From assembly GCA_016648135.1 (NCBI GenBank), contig JADDOH010023104.1:434001-498000 (forward strand): DNA of 64,000 nt. The letters run 5' to 3'. Position numbers and translations under genes: made by a program. This DNA is from Agrypnia vestita (taxonomy: Eukaryota > Arthropoda > Insecta > Trichoptera > Phryganeidae). The notes below the pieces were generated by a model. It was not told where the DNA came from. It made no database searches and was given only the letters and a program-made list of their open reading frames with translations. Numbering within the stretch: position 1 is the first letter of the stretch; each line of letters begins with the position of its first letter. Shown piece after piece: positions 44,936 to 55,689 of the stretch.

Positions 44936-47214
44936 GTAACCAACCTTACAGTTTTAACTGTAGATTTACATTTTTTTACAGGTCATCTCATTTTTAGTTG
45001 TATCTCCCAAATCTACAGTTTTATATTTATTACCTTTAGAGCACTCATTTTTACTTTTTATTATACCTAATTTGATGAAAATAAAAATTTAGTTACCAAT
45101 TTAACATAAATTAGTTGAAATTGTCTTATTAAATTTTGAAACAAATGCACAATTTCAAGACAGCAGAAGCAAAAGAACACCGTTGTACGATTTATCTCGT
45201 CAAAATCGATTATTTTTGCAAGATTGTGCATCCCTATTTGTAACTCTTTTATCGAAACAGACAAAAACTTTAGATTTGGAAATTTTTTTACGTTTACAGT
45301 TTTTCTTACGGTCATATACACTTTTACTATACGACAAGGTTGGCAACAGTGTATCCGAGTATATCTCCAGATCAAAATCACAACACGCGTAGATGCTAGT
45401 GAGATTTATCTCAACTAAATCTCTAATATTCATCTTATCGTGTCACAATCTGTGGACACGGGCGGTACGACAAGCTAATAGAGGACAAGTTATTAGCTTG
45501 ATATTTATATTATACTGCTGTCAAATCAAGGCGAGAATATTAATTAAACCATCATATTATCTGAGCTGTGAAGTTTGCTGTGGGTGTAATGCCATACTGC
45601 GTTTCCACAGTGAAGTACAATTTAAAAGATTACTATCAGTAAGTTAATAGACAGCATTCAACCGCTTCAATGACCGAAAAATATCGGCTTGATTCATATC
45701 AACGCCAAAAACCCCACGTGTCAAAAGATCCACGCGACATCAGATCAACGACATAATGACAACGAACAAAATTTGAAAATGTTTTATTTTATGAAGGCGC
45801 TTTAAATAAATTAATGAATTGACAATGGTGACGAAATCATTGAATCTCTATCGTCATCTCGAGATGAACTAAAGCCCTTCTTTTGTTTAGGTTGGGATGA
45901 TTTTAGATTGGGTCACAGCGGAAGAATGTCCCCCTTATTGCATTATTAAATCTCCTTGTAAACAATTTAATATGATAATTTTTAATTTCTTTCTAAAACG
46001 GGTGTCTTAAAGTAAAAAACGTATTTTTTTAAAGCGCGACTTTTTACTAAGAAAAGACGATTTACTAAGAAATTATACTTTTTGAGAGTATTTAGTTTGA
46101 CCTTTTCAAAAGCGTTTCAAAATTTACATCCTAGTATTTTTTTAAACAAGTCAAACGTATTGGAACTTGGAACCAGCCGTGGAACCAGACCGTGTACCAA
46201 GAAATTTGTTTGTTGTTGAAATGGAACATTCTCATATTAATCGCTTGACCGTTTTGAGCTGTGGGGATCTTTGTGTGTGTGCGTGACCGTACAAATCCTT
46301 CAGATAAGAAACACAGTGAATCAGAAGAGCACAGGGAGACGCAGCGCCCTTCTGATAAGGGATGAGCCAGTCCATCTACTTGGATCCGGGGGGGAAAAGG
46401 TGAGAGCGTGCTTCCCTTAATTGCATAATGTCCTCTCAAGATGTACCAAATCCATTTCCCAATAACTTTACATTCTGCAATCCGTGACTACGCCCCCTTT
46501 CTCTTCAGCCACTACATTTCTTTCCATACAATAGGCGCTTGTCAAACACACTACGCGGATGATCGGTCGACCATTTGTTTTTTTCCGATTTTACGCGACG
46601 GAAAAGACGCTGCGGAATACACGCGCAGTGTGGCGCTGGCCTTATACGAATATAATTAACTAAATTGTTTTAAAAAACGGCGGATCATTATGCATCAACC
46701 TAAACGAAAAATGTATTTTTTTTATTTAAATGTGCAATTGTGTGAATTGAATTTGTAAAAAATTCCGACAAAAAAACCTCTAATCGACAAATCTACCGCG
46801 TTAGCGGTTTTGGCTTGATTTAGATTAACCAAGAAAAATAAACAAACATGGATGACGTGATTCACGTGCATGCCGAACAAAAGCAAAAAATACCGTTTTT
46901 TTCCTCACTTTTCTTGAAGTATTTTAATGCACAAAAATTTGCAATGCAGAATTTGCGAAAAGGTCATATTTAATATTACAATGTTTTATTGTGACCTCAA
47001 CGAAAATCGACATCGTATACCTAGGTGTGAAAAGTAAATGTCATGCCCACTGGGCTACGACAACGCTATTGATTTGTTTGGCTATTTTTTATAATAATTT
47101 TCGAAAGAGTGCAAGTATTCAATGATTTCGTCCCATATTTATAAATTATTCATTAATTTATTTGAAGCTATTTAAAAAAAAAACTTTTTAAATTTTATTG
47201 TCGCGTGGTTATTT
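44936..47214. other. Unassigned DNA
   Basis: No gene recognised. Frames around 45067-45433 and 46131-46659 are short and lack domain features. Confidence 0.4.
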
Positions 47215-47400
47215 TGTGGCGTGGAGCCTTTTGACATGGAACTTTTGTCATTGGACCAAATTTTCGTGAATCTTTTATCGCCCGTGCATTGTTTGTTTTT
47301 TCGTGAACCTTTTGTCGTTTTACCAAATGTCCGCGGATCATTTATCGCGTGGTTTTTTTATCGTGGATCTTTTTTCGTTGGAACAATGTCATGTCACACA
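47215..47400 (+). repeat. Degenerate tandem repeat, CGTGGATCNTTTNTCG-type units
   Basis: About seven diverged units of 23-30 bp, such as GTGAATCTTTTATCG, GTGAACCTTTTGTCG, GCGGATCATTTATCG and GTGGATCTTTTTTCG. T-rich on the plus strand; flanks are unremarkable. Confidence 0.6.
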
Positions 47401-47849
47401 TAAAATACTCTAAAATACTATTTCAGGTATTAATTATTATTGTAGACCAAGAACAGAAGGTTTGCAGCCAGACCACGGAATTCAGCCAACGTTGCGTAAT
47501 AGCCGTTTTACCAATTGCGCAATCTTCCATACATGTATAGCATGTACCTAAGTCTAAGTATAGTCCATAATTGTGATGACTCTATCATTCAATGCGTTCT
47601 TTAAATAACTTCCTCGCAATTTGTTGATCGCTGATTCGGCCGAGGTGATGTTTTTGTCAAAACAAAGCATTAGCACAATCAAAACATTAATATATACATA
47701 TACATATTATTACGAGTATTGCGGAACACTTTTGTTATTATTTTGATGCGAAAAGTACTTTAGCAAAATTACGCAAATAATTTACGAAAACACCACAGAA
47801 AATTAAAATTAGTTTACATTCCACTTGTTTCCTCTTCTTCTAGACCTGT

Positions 47850-47961
47850 TGATTTGTTCTGGCAGGAAGCTACTACTCTTGGGACGTCGAGATCCCTCCT
47901 TTTAGTCCTCCATCTTTTAGTCGGTCTTCCGCGATAACTAGGTGGGAATTCATTAACTGCA
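47850..47961 (-). pseudogene. LINE C-terminal fragment, interrupted by a hAT element (part 2)
   Basis: Reading on the minus strand across the hAT element (from 49345 to 49257, then 47961 to 47850) gives WSDERRRFRRDHVNRPLDHS, then VNEFPPSYRGRPTKRWRTKR, then NKSTGLEEEE. The order DERW..., RGRP.KRW, ...LEEA is a common C-terminus of RTE-type LINE proteins. The match is weak but continuous across the insertion. Confidence 0.45.
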
Positions 47962-48149
47962 ATGTAAGCAGAGATGTGCAAAATAGTTTATTAAATGTAT
48001 TTAAATTCAAAATGCAAATACATGGTTACTTTTCCATTTTAAATGCAAATACAAAATTGTTTTAAAGAAAACTATTTAAATACAAAATGCAAAATGCGTT
48101 TTTTCCAAATACCTTTGTTCAAAGAGTTACTTAAGATTTTTGCAAGTCA

Positions 48150-48340
48150 TTTATTTCGCTGATTTTAACACTAAAATTTGTTCAAACAGTTCATCTTTCA
48201 CATTCCACCTTCTATGGTTTTTCATTCATTCCACCAAACGAAAATAGTCGTTCAACAAGAGCAGAACTTGGTTAATAAGTATTATATTTAAGGAAAAGTT
48301 TTTTCGCAGTAGGATATCGTTCAAGGAACTTAATCTATTG
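48150..48340 (-). pseudogene. hAT transposase dimerisation-domain remnant
   Basis: The minus strand reads LERYPTAKKLFLKYNTY, then (frameshift) SALVERLFSFGGMNEKP, then WNVKDELFEQILVLKSAK. The SA.VERLFS.G word is the hallmark of the hAT C-terminal dimerisation domain. The rest of the transposase is not recognisable. Confidence 0.8.
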
Positions 48341-48550
48341 TCATCATCTTTTAAATATTGTGGTGTTTCCAGATCTATTGCAATGTTGGCATTATCACTA
48401 AGTTGGTCTCAATATTGGCAACATTTACGATAAGTGCGTTAAAAAGTACGAAGTATGAAATAAAAAATTGAAGACTCAAGCATTTTGCATTTTTAACTGT
48501 TATTTCGGATATTTTATACGCACCGTATGTATTACCGAGAAGCGAATCTC

Positions 48551-48584
48551 GACGTTTCGTTGGATGTTTATCCAACGTCATCAG
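48551..48584 (-). ncRNA. Hammerhead-ribozyme-like core, left arm
   Basis: Minus strand: CTGATGA, C, stem GTTGGAT/ATCCAAC with loop AAAC, GAAAC, GTC. The loop differs from the right-arm copy (AAGC), while the stem is preserved. Confidence 0.6.
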
Positions 48585-48639
48585 GAGGACGACCTTTACC
48601 CGCGGAGGTGGAGGTCGGACTGATTATAGGTGCTGCTTT

Positions 48640-48915
48640 CTAGGGCATAAATTGTATGCACTTTGTTGTGGAGTGTTCTCTTCTTCTACAATAGAAGTCG
48701 CCAGTGTGCAATATGTAGGTACTAGTTACATCGGCGGATTTTACTGCGACTTCTTTCAAGGGTTGAATCAGTATCGTTAGAATAGGGAGCCAAATACTTG
48801 ATAGTTTGTAACTGTCATTTCTATTGAAATTGGGATGTTTGTATATTTCAATGAATTCCCTAACTAAATCTGGGTATAAGGTACGGTTCTGTTGATAAGA
48901 TTTTTTCCTTGTCAA
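48640..48915 (-). pseudogene. Penelope-like retroelement C-terminal coding remnant
   Basis: A 91-codon frame contains LVREFIEIYKHPNFNRNDSY then KLSSIWLPILTILIQP. The block IEI.KH..NFNRD.G..LS..W.P.L follows the GIY-YIG endonuclease region in Penelope-like elements (family knowledge). The RT and the endonuclease core itself are absent. Confidence 0.65.
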
Positions 48916-48969
48916 GGCAAAAATCTATAATCAGTCCGACCTCCTCCTCCGCGGGTAAAGGTCGTCCTC

Positions 48970-49003
48970 CTGATGACGTTGGATAAGCATCCAACGAAAC
49001 GTC
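48970..49003 (+). ncRNA. Hammerhead-ribozyme-like core, right arm
   Basis: CTGATGA (48970-48976), C, stem GTTGGAT/ATCCAAC with loop AAGC, GAAAC (48996-49000), GTC (49001-49003). Compared with 9245-9278, one A-T pair of the stem is replaced by G-C on both sides. Confidence 0.62.
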
Positions 49004-49256
49004 GAGATTCGCTTCTCGGTAATACATACGGTGCGTATAAAATATCCGAAATTACAGTTAAATATGTCTAACGACCGTAATAACAACCTTAACTCTTTAA
49101 TTTTGCATTTTCAAATACAAAATATGTTTAATGAAGTATTTTAAATAAAACAGAAAATGCATTTTGAAAAAAGGTATTTCAAATACAAAATAAAAATAGA
49201 TATTTTGTATTTGCATTTCAAATATATTTGAAATAATTCACATCCCTGAATGTAAG

Positions 49257-49345
49257 CGATTCTGGAGTGGTCCAGTGGTCTATTTACATGATCTCTCCGG
49301 AATCTTCTTCTTTCGTCGCTCCATCGCACAATATATTCGGCGCCA
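49257..49345 (-). pseudogene. LINE C-terminal fragment, interrupted by a hAT element (part 1)
   Basis: The upstream half (on the minus strand) of the fragment at 47850-47961; it reads IVRWSDERRRFRRDHVNRPL. See that entry for the reasoning. Confidence 0.45.
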
Positions 49346-50744
49346 CAGGTCTGTCTTATTTCTTCATTGCGGATTCGATCTCAACGTTTTACAGAAAAGA
49401 AGTCAAATATATTGAGAAAAAAAATGAAAAATTTGATGTCGCTTATCTCCGCAACTGTCGACATTTCGCCCAAAGTGTAAATAATATTTTCTATTCAAAA
49501 TTGAATTAATTAATGTATATTTTGTAACAGCCACAGCAATAAGAGCGATCACAGTTTACAGTCAATAAAATCAAAAGGGTGGAGAGCGTGACGAATTCAA
49601 TTTATCTCGAAATGAAATTATCACTGTTCCGTTCTTATCTCATCCGTTGGTCGGGTGCTAATGGCTTCTGGAGACGTTTCATCATCGTCTAACTGGTGCC
49701 AGCGGCGAGCTGGTGCAGTGTCGCCCCTGATTGCGATGCTCCAATAAGGAAACTTGCCGCCTGGCTGACACCTGGCTGACTCGTAACAGCGCGGCGCGGC
49801 CGATGTCAGAGAAATCGATCACTTTCATTACGTTGTGTAAGAGTCGGTATCTTTATTAATGCATTTATATAATTCTTTAATAGGATAATGTAAGACGAAT
49901 ATTAAGCTTTCCGTTTGTCAAACGGTTGCACATTTTTCTGTTTAAGTTATTCTTTATTCTATATTTTATATGCTTTTTATTCCCTTTCTTTTAACTCGTA
50001 GCGTCTGCTCGCTTGCTTGTCTGTCGAAAAATCTTTGAATCGATTTTTAACCCTTTTCCCGTAATCCAATCGAGCTGAAACTGTGGCGTCGATAAAAATG
50101 ATCTAACAAATTTTCATTTAAAAAAATTAATAATAATAATAATATAATTTTGGATTTTTCGAAATTTTTATCACTCGCTTTCGTAGCGTCGCCCGACTCG
50201 AGCCCAATGCGTAGGTTAAGCGCCAAACCTGTTTCCATTAGTAAATGAGAAAGGGAGTATAATAAAAATTTGGTTTTTATGGGTTAGTTTTTTATTTAAT
50301 TATCTTCGTTTGTTTGTTGTTTGTTCACATCTCTATTTTTTTTAAATAAAAAGAAAATTGTCGTAACACAGTCTACTAAAGACATACAAAAACCTACATA
50401 ATCAGATTTTATACATTTTTCGTCGATCCAATATTAACCCAAATATTGAGAATACGATAGAAATCAGAAAATAGAATTAATTATAATTTTCGAGGCTTTT
50501 CAGTCTAGACGTTCCCTCATTGAGTTATTCCGCTTTTGTTACCAAATTTCATCACGAACGTTCACACCCTGAATGGCGACCAGCATCTCTAGTTTGGGAT
50601 CGACCAGACCACCAGGTGGTGGATGGCCAATTGGTGTTTATGGCGCCGGCCTGACGTCATCCGGCGGGAGAAAGTTCGGTCCAGCCGAAGGAGTAGCGGA
50701 ATCGACAAAACCACGGCCATAAAAAATCAGCATGGAGCAACGCC
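49346..50744. other. Unassigned DNA
   Basis: No gene recognised. A GC-richer patch at 49680-49810 and another at 50580-50740 (frame with RPPGGGWPIGVYGAG) are of unknown origin. Confidence 0.35.
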
Positions 50745-50841
50745 GGGTTATTTGGAAAACATTAATAACCTCATTTTCGACATCATAATTAAAGCAGGAA
50801 TATAGTCCACCGAGGTTATTAACGTTTACCAAATAACCCTC
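50745..50841. mobile_element. Short palindromic CAGGGTTATTT-family MITE
   Basis: GGGTTATTTGGAAAACATTA at the left and its near-complement at the right, with only about 40 bp between the arms. It abuts the next element through TATA (50842-50845). Confidence 0.65.
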
Positions 50842-50845
50842 TATA

Positions 50846-51313
50846 CAGGATTATTTGTAAAACATTAATACATCGCAGGACCATATTATGAGATTATGAG
50901 TCGAAAATGTTCAAGCAGCCATGATCTAATATCAATAGTTATGAAGATATGCTATATCAACGTTTGCATTTTTTTTTCAATATTTCTGACTATTTTTTAC
51001 TCAGCGTCGAACTATCATTACAGTAACTTATTTCGATTACGGAAAATTCGTTAGTTTCAATACAAGTTAAATAAAATTATAAAAACCCTCCAGAAATTCC
51101 ATTTGGAATGTTTTCCAATTGGAGTAAGTTACTGTAATGATAGTCCAACGTTTTATAATAAATAAGTAAGAAATATTTTTAAAAAATGTATACTCTTATA
51201 TTACATGTATATCTCCATAACTATTGATCTTAGGTCATGGTTGCTTGAACATTTTCGCCTCATAATTAAAGCAGAAATATAGAGAGGTTATTAATGTTTT
51301 CCAAATAACCCTG
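50846..51313. mobile_element. Long palindromic CAGGGTTATTT-family MITE
   Basis: CAGGATTATTTGTAAAACAT (50846) and the complement of CAGGGTTATTTGGAAAACAT (to 51313), with TA on each side. Both arms carry the GTCGAAAATGTTC and AAGTTACTGTAATGATAG blocks inverted. 468 bp, the largest copy of the family here. Confidence 0.75.
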
Positions 51314-51660
51314 TATATGTATATATTCAAATTTATATATCTATTACCTAATACATATATAACACAGCTGGAAATAATATGGAATTATTATTATTTTATA
51401 TTTTTTTACTTATTTATTTATACAGTAGATACATAATACGTTTTTTTATAATAAATCAAATGTATGTAATAAATTCAATCTATGTTATTATATTTTAAAG
51501 ACAATACACCTACTCCCTATTATGAGCCAAAGCTCGAGCTTATGGGAGGAGTATTTACAAGCCAAATTAAAGTACAAAAGCAGAAACCATTTAGAAGAAG
51601 TCATTTTTATTATACAAAAACCATTTGAGACATTTGGGCAACGTTACATCGTTACATTTT
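51314..51660. other. AT-rich, unassigned
   Basis: No feature recognised. Confidence 0.35.
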
Positions 51661-51945
51661 TTACATGGCATCGTCGTCCGAAATCAGGGATTTGACTTCT
51701 TTCTTAAACTGTTCGTATTTTGGAATGTTTCTTTCTTGAAATTTGTTTTGCGACAACAATCTATTGTACCATTTAACCCCCAAGTATGTATAGTGGTATT
51801 GTGCCATGGTGGTTCTTAAAATTGGTATCTTTATTTGCCCCTTTGTTCTGTAGATCTTAATTGCAGCATGCATCCTAATTCCAAATTTTTGGGATTTGGA
51901 CGTCTTCTTGATAGGCAGTCTCGTTCCATTTCTTCCTGCTCTCAT
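51661..51945 (-). pseudogene. CR1/Jockey-like LINE C-terminal fragment
   Basis: A 94-codon frame on the minus strand ends ...PILRTTMAQYHYTYLGVKWY, NRLLSQNKFQERNIPKYEQF and KKEVKSLI. The order basic patch, Y.G.K.YN.LP, ....FKK.LK..L is a usual C-terminus of CR1/Jockey-type LINE proteins. No RT motif is present. Confidence 0.5.
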
Positions 51946-51964
51946 ATTGATTTACATCAATTAA

Positions 51965-52260
51965 AATCTCGGCAGGGGCAGACAGGGAGGATAGAATGCA
52001 CCAAAGATAAGGAAGACTATCCTGGTATACCTACCACTTTCTCCTTGCTCTCGTACAATCTTGTGCGTACTCGACAATTGTTGCTTGCTTTCGATTAATT
52101 GTTCATTTCTTCCAACGGGACTATCTTCCGCGGACGCTTTCTATTTCTGGCGCCATCAACATTCGCCTCGACACTTTTCTTTACCTTTTTCCCCTCATTT
52201 AAATATTCCTTATACTCAAACTATGCTAATTGACCATGCTTGGTCTTAATTTATTCATTT
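51965..52260 (-). pseudogene. RTE-type LINE C-terminal fragment (55.7-kb family)
   Basis: The minus strand gives KKVKKSVEANVDGARNRKRP then RKIVPLEEMNN, aligning with the YKASVDGTR.RGRPRKTW.. region seen at 55690-56110. Stops follow and the RT is missing. Confidence 0.5.
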
Positions 52261-52689
52261 TTCATTTTATTTTATTTTACACAGACTTTCAACACATGCG
52301 CCCAAGCACATTTCCAGATAATAAAAATTAATAACAAGCATATTCAATATTTTATATCAATCAAGTATTCCATTTATAGAAATAAAAGGCAGCATTTTCC
52401 AACTTGCTAAGGGCACAGCATCTAGGAACAGCTCAGCCCGAAGGGTATTATTTATAAGGAATCTCGCCTAGGCATAGCTAATGTACTTATTCTTTAAAAA
52501 TATTATAATTATTTAGGTTAAGGTTTTAAACCTCGCTTACTAGCAGCCATTCCATGATACTCGATGGAGTTACAGACGCACCAACGAAGTTTTTGAAATA
52601 TTTTTTAATTACTAACTTATCATCAAGCCATTTATGGTGAGTTTGTTTATATAGATATAGCAAGAAGTGCGTTTCTCAGTATGAGATCG
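52261..52689. other. Unassigned DNA
   Basis: No feature recognised. Confidence 0.35.
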
Positions 52690-52940
52690 TTATTTTCTAA
52701 ACGTGACCTAAGCCTGCAACTTAGAGAATGCGTGTGGTTCGGTGTTATATTTTTGCCATTCTCTTATATGGGGTAGAGGCATGGACACTAAACCATGAAC
52801 TAATCTGCAAAGTCAAGGGTTTTGAGATGTGGCTCTATAGACGCATATTGAATATTTCCTGGGTGGATAGAGAAAAAGACCGAGAAGCGCTGCGGACTAT
52901 CAAATCAAGACAGCTGGAGTATCTCTATATAATAATTTAA
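52690..52940 (+). pseudogene. RTE-type LINE, RT C-terminal fragment
   Basis: Plus strand: RSLFSKRDLSLQLR, a frameshift, then MRVVRCYIFAILLYGVEAWT, FEMWLYRRILNISWVDREKD and EALRTIKSRQLEYL. This is the same RTE segment as at 7378-7707 (RMVRCYYIFLPFLYGVEAW), here with an internal deletion in VDR.TKVVLRRT. The match ends at LEYL; sequence beyond is unrelated. Confidence 0.7.
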
Positions 52941-53488
52941 TGACATTGTGTCATTTAAAAATTAATAAAAAATATGCTAGACAAAAATATTCATAAAAAA
53001 TATAAAAGAGCCTCGACGGAGAAGTCCATTGCAAGAAACATTGTTGTATACAAAAGAGGGATATGCAGAATGTTGTTACACAATGTGTGACTTCAAATGT
53101 CACAGTTTGGGTCACTCTTGGGGGCTCCAGACACGCAGCAGCCCCCGAGCTGGCCGCGGGCCGTGTGAGGAGTGAGGACACGGAGCCAGTATTGCGGCAT
53201 CTCTTCACCTTGTCCCAAAATGTCGAGCCTTTTTAAACGGGGTACAAAACCATTGGATTCATTATTTAAAGCGAAAACTTTAAAAAAAAGGAATCACTTT
53301 GAAAGTATTATCATTGTGGCATTTCACACCACAACACATGAACCACCAATCTAGGCCACACACACATACGTGGCAAGAATGCCGCGTAAGCAAATCGAGG
53401 CACAAGCAGGGTACACGAGCCGTCTATACAGGTCATTGCACCGTCAGTAATTCCGACGGTTCATTCAATCCACACACACATATACCAC
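52941..53488. other. Unassigned DNA
   Basis: No gene recognised; a GC-rich patch at 53105-53185. Confidence 0.35.
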
Positions 53489-53663
53489 GAGTAGCTTGTT
53501 GGTCTTGTGGTTAGGACTCTCGCCTCGTGATCCAAAGGTCGCGGGTTCGAACCTCACTCCAGACTAGCAAGTTAGTCCTATTTTCATAGCATAAGCGTTT
53601 AGCTTAGTTTGAAAATAGTAAGAATATTGATGTGACACGTATTCCGTGTTCGCATCTCTATTT
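53489..53663 (+). repeat. tRNA-derived SINE, copy 5 (plus strand, best copy)
   Basis: Head GAGTAGCTTGTTGGTCTTGT with an A-box-like TTGTGGTTAGGAC, a B box GGTTCGAACC at 53544-53553, a conserved body with AGCGTTTAGCTTAGTTTGAA, and tail CGTGTTCGCATCTCTATTT. The internal pol III promoter layout supports a tRNA origin. Confidence 0.85.
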
Positions 53664-55689
53664 AAAAATATATGTAAACAGCCAACGCCCTACACAGGCA
53701 TGTCAGTCTCCCGTCGACCCCCGGCGTAGGCTGGAGGCTCTAGTCCATCGAGTATCTATCCTTGTCTTTGTAATCGTACTTGCCTATAACTTGTAACTGT
53801 TTTATCGGGAGAATAAAATCATCAAGCTTTCTACGACTTTGGAGATTTCCCGTCACAGGACGGGTGGTGACCCTAAAAGCAGCTTCTCCAAAGTACATCA
53901 TACACCATCCTCAACCAAAAACCCCCAAAATCATTAATAAAGCTTATACTCTCGGCCGTATTCCGAAAATAGCAATATTAGGAACTTAAAATTGTTATCC
54001 CAACACTTAGGTAATAGACGAGAATAAAAATAAAAATAAACTAGACGTAAGTATACGTCGGTGTTCGTTGTATTCAAATGAGGAGATTTGTATATTTTCG
54101 CATATCTCTCTCAAATTAAATACCTTTATTTGCGGTGTCCGATGTCTGCAATCCCTTTAGAAAAGTGATTTCTCCGGTGCCTTCTTATCGAGCGGTCTGG
54201 TCTGGCAGCTTCAAGAAGTACCTATTGCAATTTCACTTTAACATAAACATAAAAGGATTCGTAATGTATATACCTAATATATACATTGTCAGGGAGGGGG
54301 GCGAGTTTCTAGTATCTGCCTCACCATATGACGATACTCTTCATATTTAGTGTTAAATATATCTATTGAAAAGGTAATTATAATCTGAGCATATGCGTGG
54401 AATGGGAGAGGATTTACTATTGTTGGTACGATAAGTTGGAAGGGAAAATAGGTACTTCTGTCTGGTAGGTCGGAATGGGACGTGGAAAGATATCAAGCAG
54501 GTGATTTCAGATCAATAAGGTTATGAATTATTTGGAAAAGAAAGGATTTATCGGATAAGAGTGTCCAATTTATGAAATTTTATTGAGTCCAAATAGTTAA
54601 AATTCAAATTAAATTTGTAGTTAATATGCTTGAGAAATGTTTATCGAATTATTATTTCGGTGTGGCGATTTGGACTGCCCAACCCTGACCAGCCGGGCCG
54701 CTGCAGCGAGTCCGTGCCCATATCGGGGTCTCTGGCCAGACAGGTCTTCATATTTGGTGTGATTGCTCCCAATAACAAATGGGCTTATCCGAGAAGTGTT
54801 ACGACACGCGACGCCGAGCCGTCATACATGAACACTTTTGCTATCATTCGGCCGTCGAGTTAATACATATAATCCTGACGGCTCGTGTCCGCGGGATGAG
54901 AGATTTATCTCAGAGATTTAGTCGAGATATATCTCAGTGCCTGAAACATTACCGAAAGAGACCCAATTATTTCCGGAACTGCGATAGATGTTTTTACTCT
55001 CGTTTCAATCAAACTCGGCAAAATACTTTGACCCTAGATTTAATTAAAAGGAAAAAATGGTAGAACTATATAAATTAATGTATTTTTGTCATTTGGCACC
55101 CTTGAAATCTTAGTGGATACTCAAGCTATAGTATACCCACACGTTTCGATTTATGTGTAGAGTTCAATTTAGGATTACCGATAGATACCAACAACTATTA
55201 ATTCTGAAAACTAAGGCAAACAAGCTGTGCGATGACGCACGAAATCGCCACCACCACCACGCGTGTCGGGAATAGGAAAGAAATATTTTCCTTCCCAATC
55301 TCCGCCGATAATGATTGATCTCGACACCCGAAATATACCCGAAGTATACCAAGCTAGCTACGTCCACAGCTGACAAATTGTACTTACAGTTTTTCTTAGT
55401 ATGTCGAGTGCGGATTCAATCTCAAACTCTCCCGGCTTCGTCGAATCCGGAACAGATCAATGTGTCTATTCCGAAAGACTGCGTCTACGTCGGATTCGGA
55501 TACTACACGAAAAAAGAATATCAATTCTTAGTAGAAAAGACTTCGGCACACACCGCTTTCCAACTGTCAAAAAACTGGTCGGATTTATTAAAGGTTTAAA
55601 TACTGGCTAACGGTTGGCGTAGAATACGTCGGATGTCAGTTTCGACCAATTAAAATCCTTTCGCGCCATTTACTTACTCACCTATTTAT
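53664..55689. other. Mostly unassigned DNA
   Basis: GGCCGTATTCCGAAAATAGC at 53953 is the inverted form of the AATATTGCTATTTTCAGAATACGGCC word at 25897. Frames at 54630-54863, 54779-55063 and 55315-55610 have no recognisable domain. Confidence 0.35.

Larger units (their letters stand above)
48497..49093. mobile_element. Penelope-like foldback element, longer copy
   Basis: Inverted arms of about 110-150 bp (left 48497-48625, right 48940-49093) share GATATTTTATACGCACCG, the hammerhead-like core and CGACCTTTACCCGCGGAGG with the copy at 8965-9343. The longer right arm ends ...AACAACCTTAAC. The centre keeps a coding remnant of a Penelope-like element. It lies inside the hAT element. Confidence 0.75.
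47970..49248 (-). mobile_element. hAT element with transposase remnant and nested foldback insertion
   Basis: Ends CAGAGATGTG and the complement of CAGGGATGTG are flanked by identical AATGTAAG octamers (47962-47969, 49249-49256). Subterminal regions are rich in CAAATACAAAATGC-type words. A transposase C-terminal remnant lies at 48150-48340, and the Penelope-related foldback at 48497-49093. Confidence 0.85.

Noticed and set aside
45067..45433. Cluster of overlapping frames on both strands
   Set aside because: All are short, mutually overlapping and low-complexity; chance frames in AT-rich DNA.
46131..46659. Frames of 72-102 codons on both strands
   Set aside because: No domain features and no repeat relation seen.
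53489..53663. Possible functional tRNA gene
   Set aside because: It has A- and B-box-like sequences but no closing acceptor stem. Six copies share a long non-tRNA body and tail, so it is a SINE.
55315..55610. Two overlapping plus-strand frames of 69-94 codons
   Set aside because: No recognisable motif; the composition could come from a decayed retroelement, but nothing supports a specific family.
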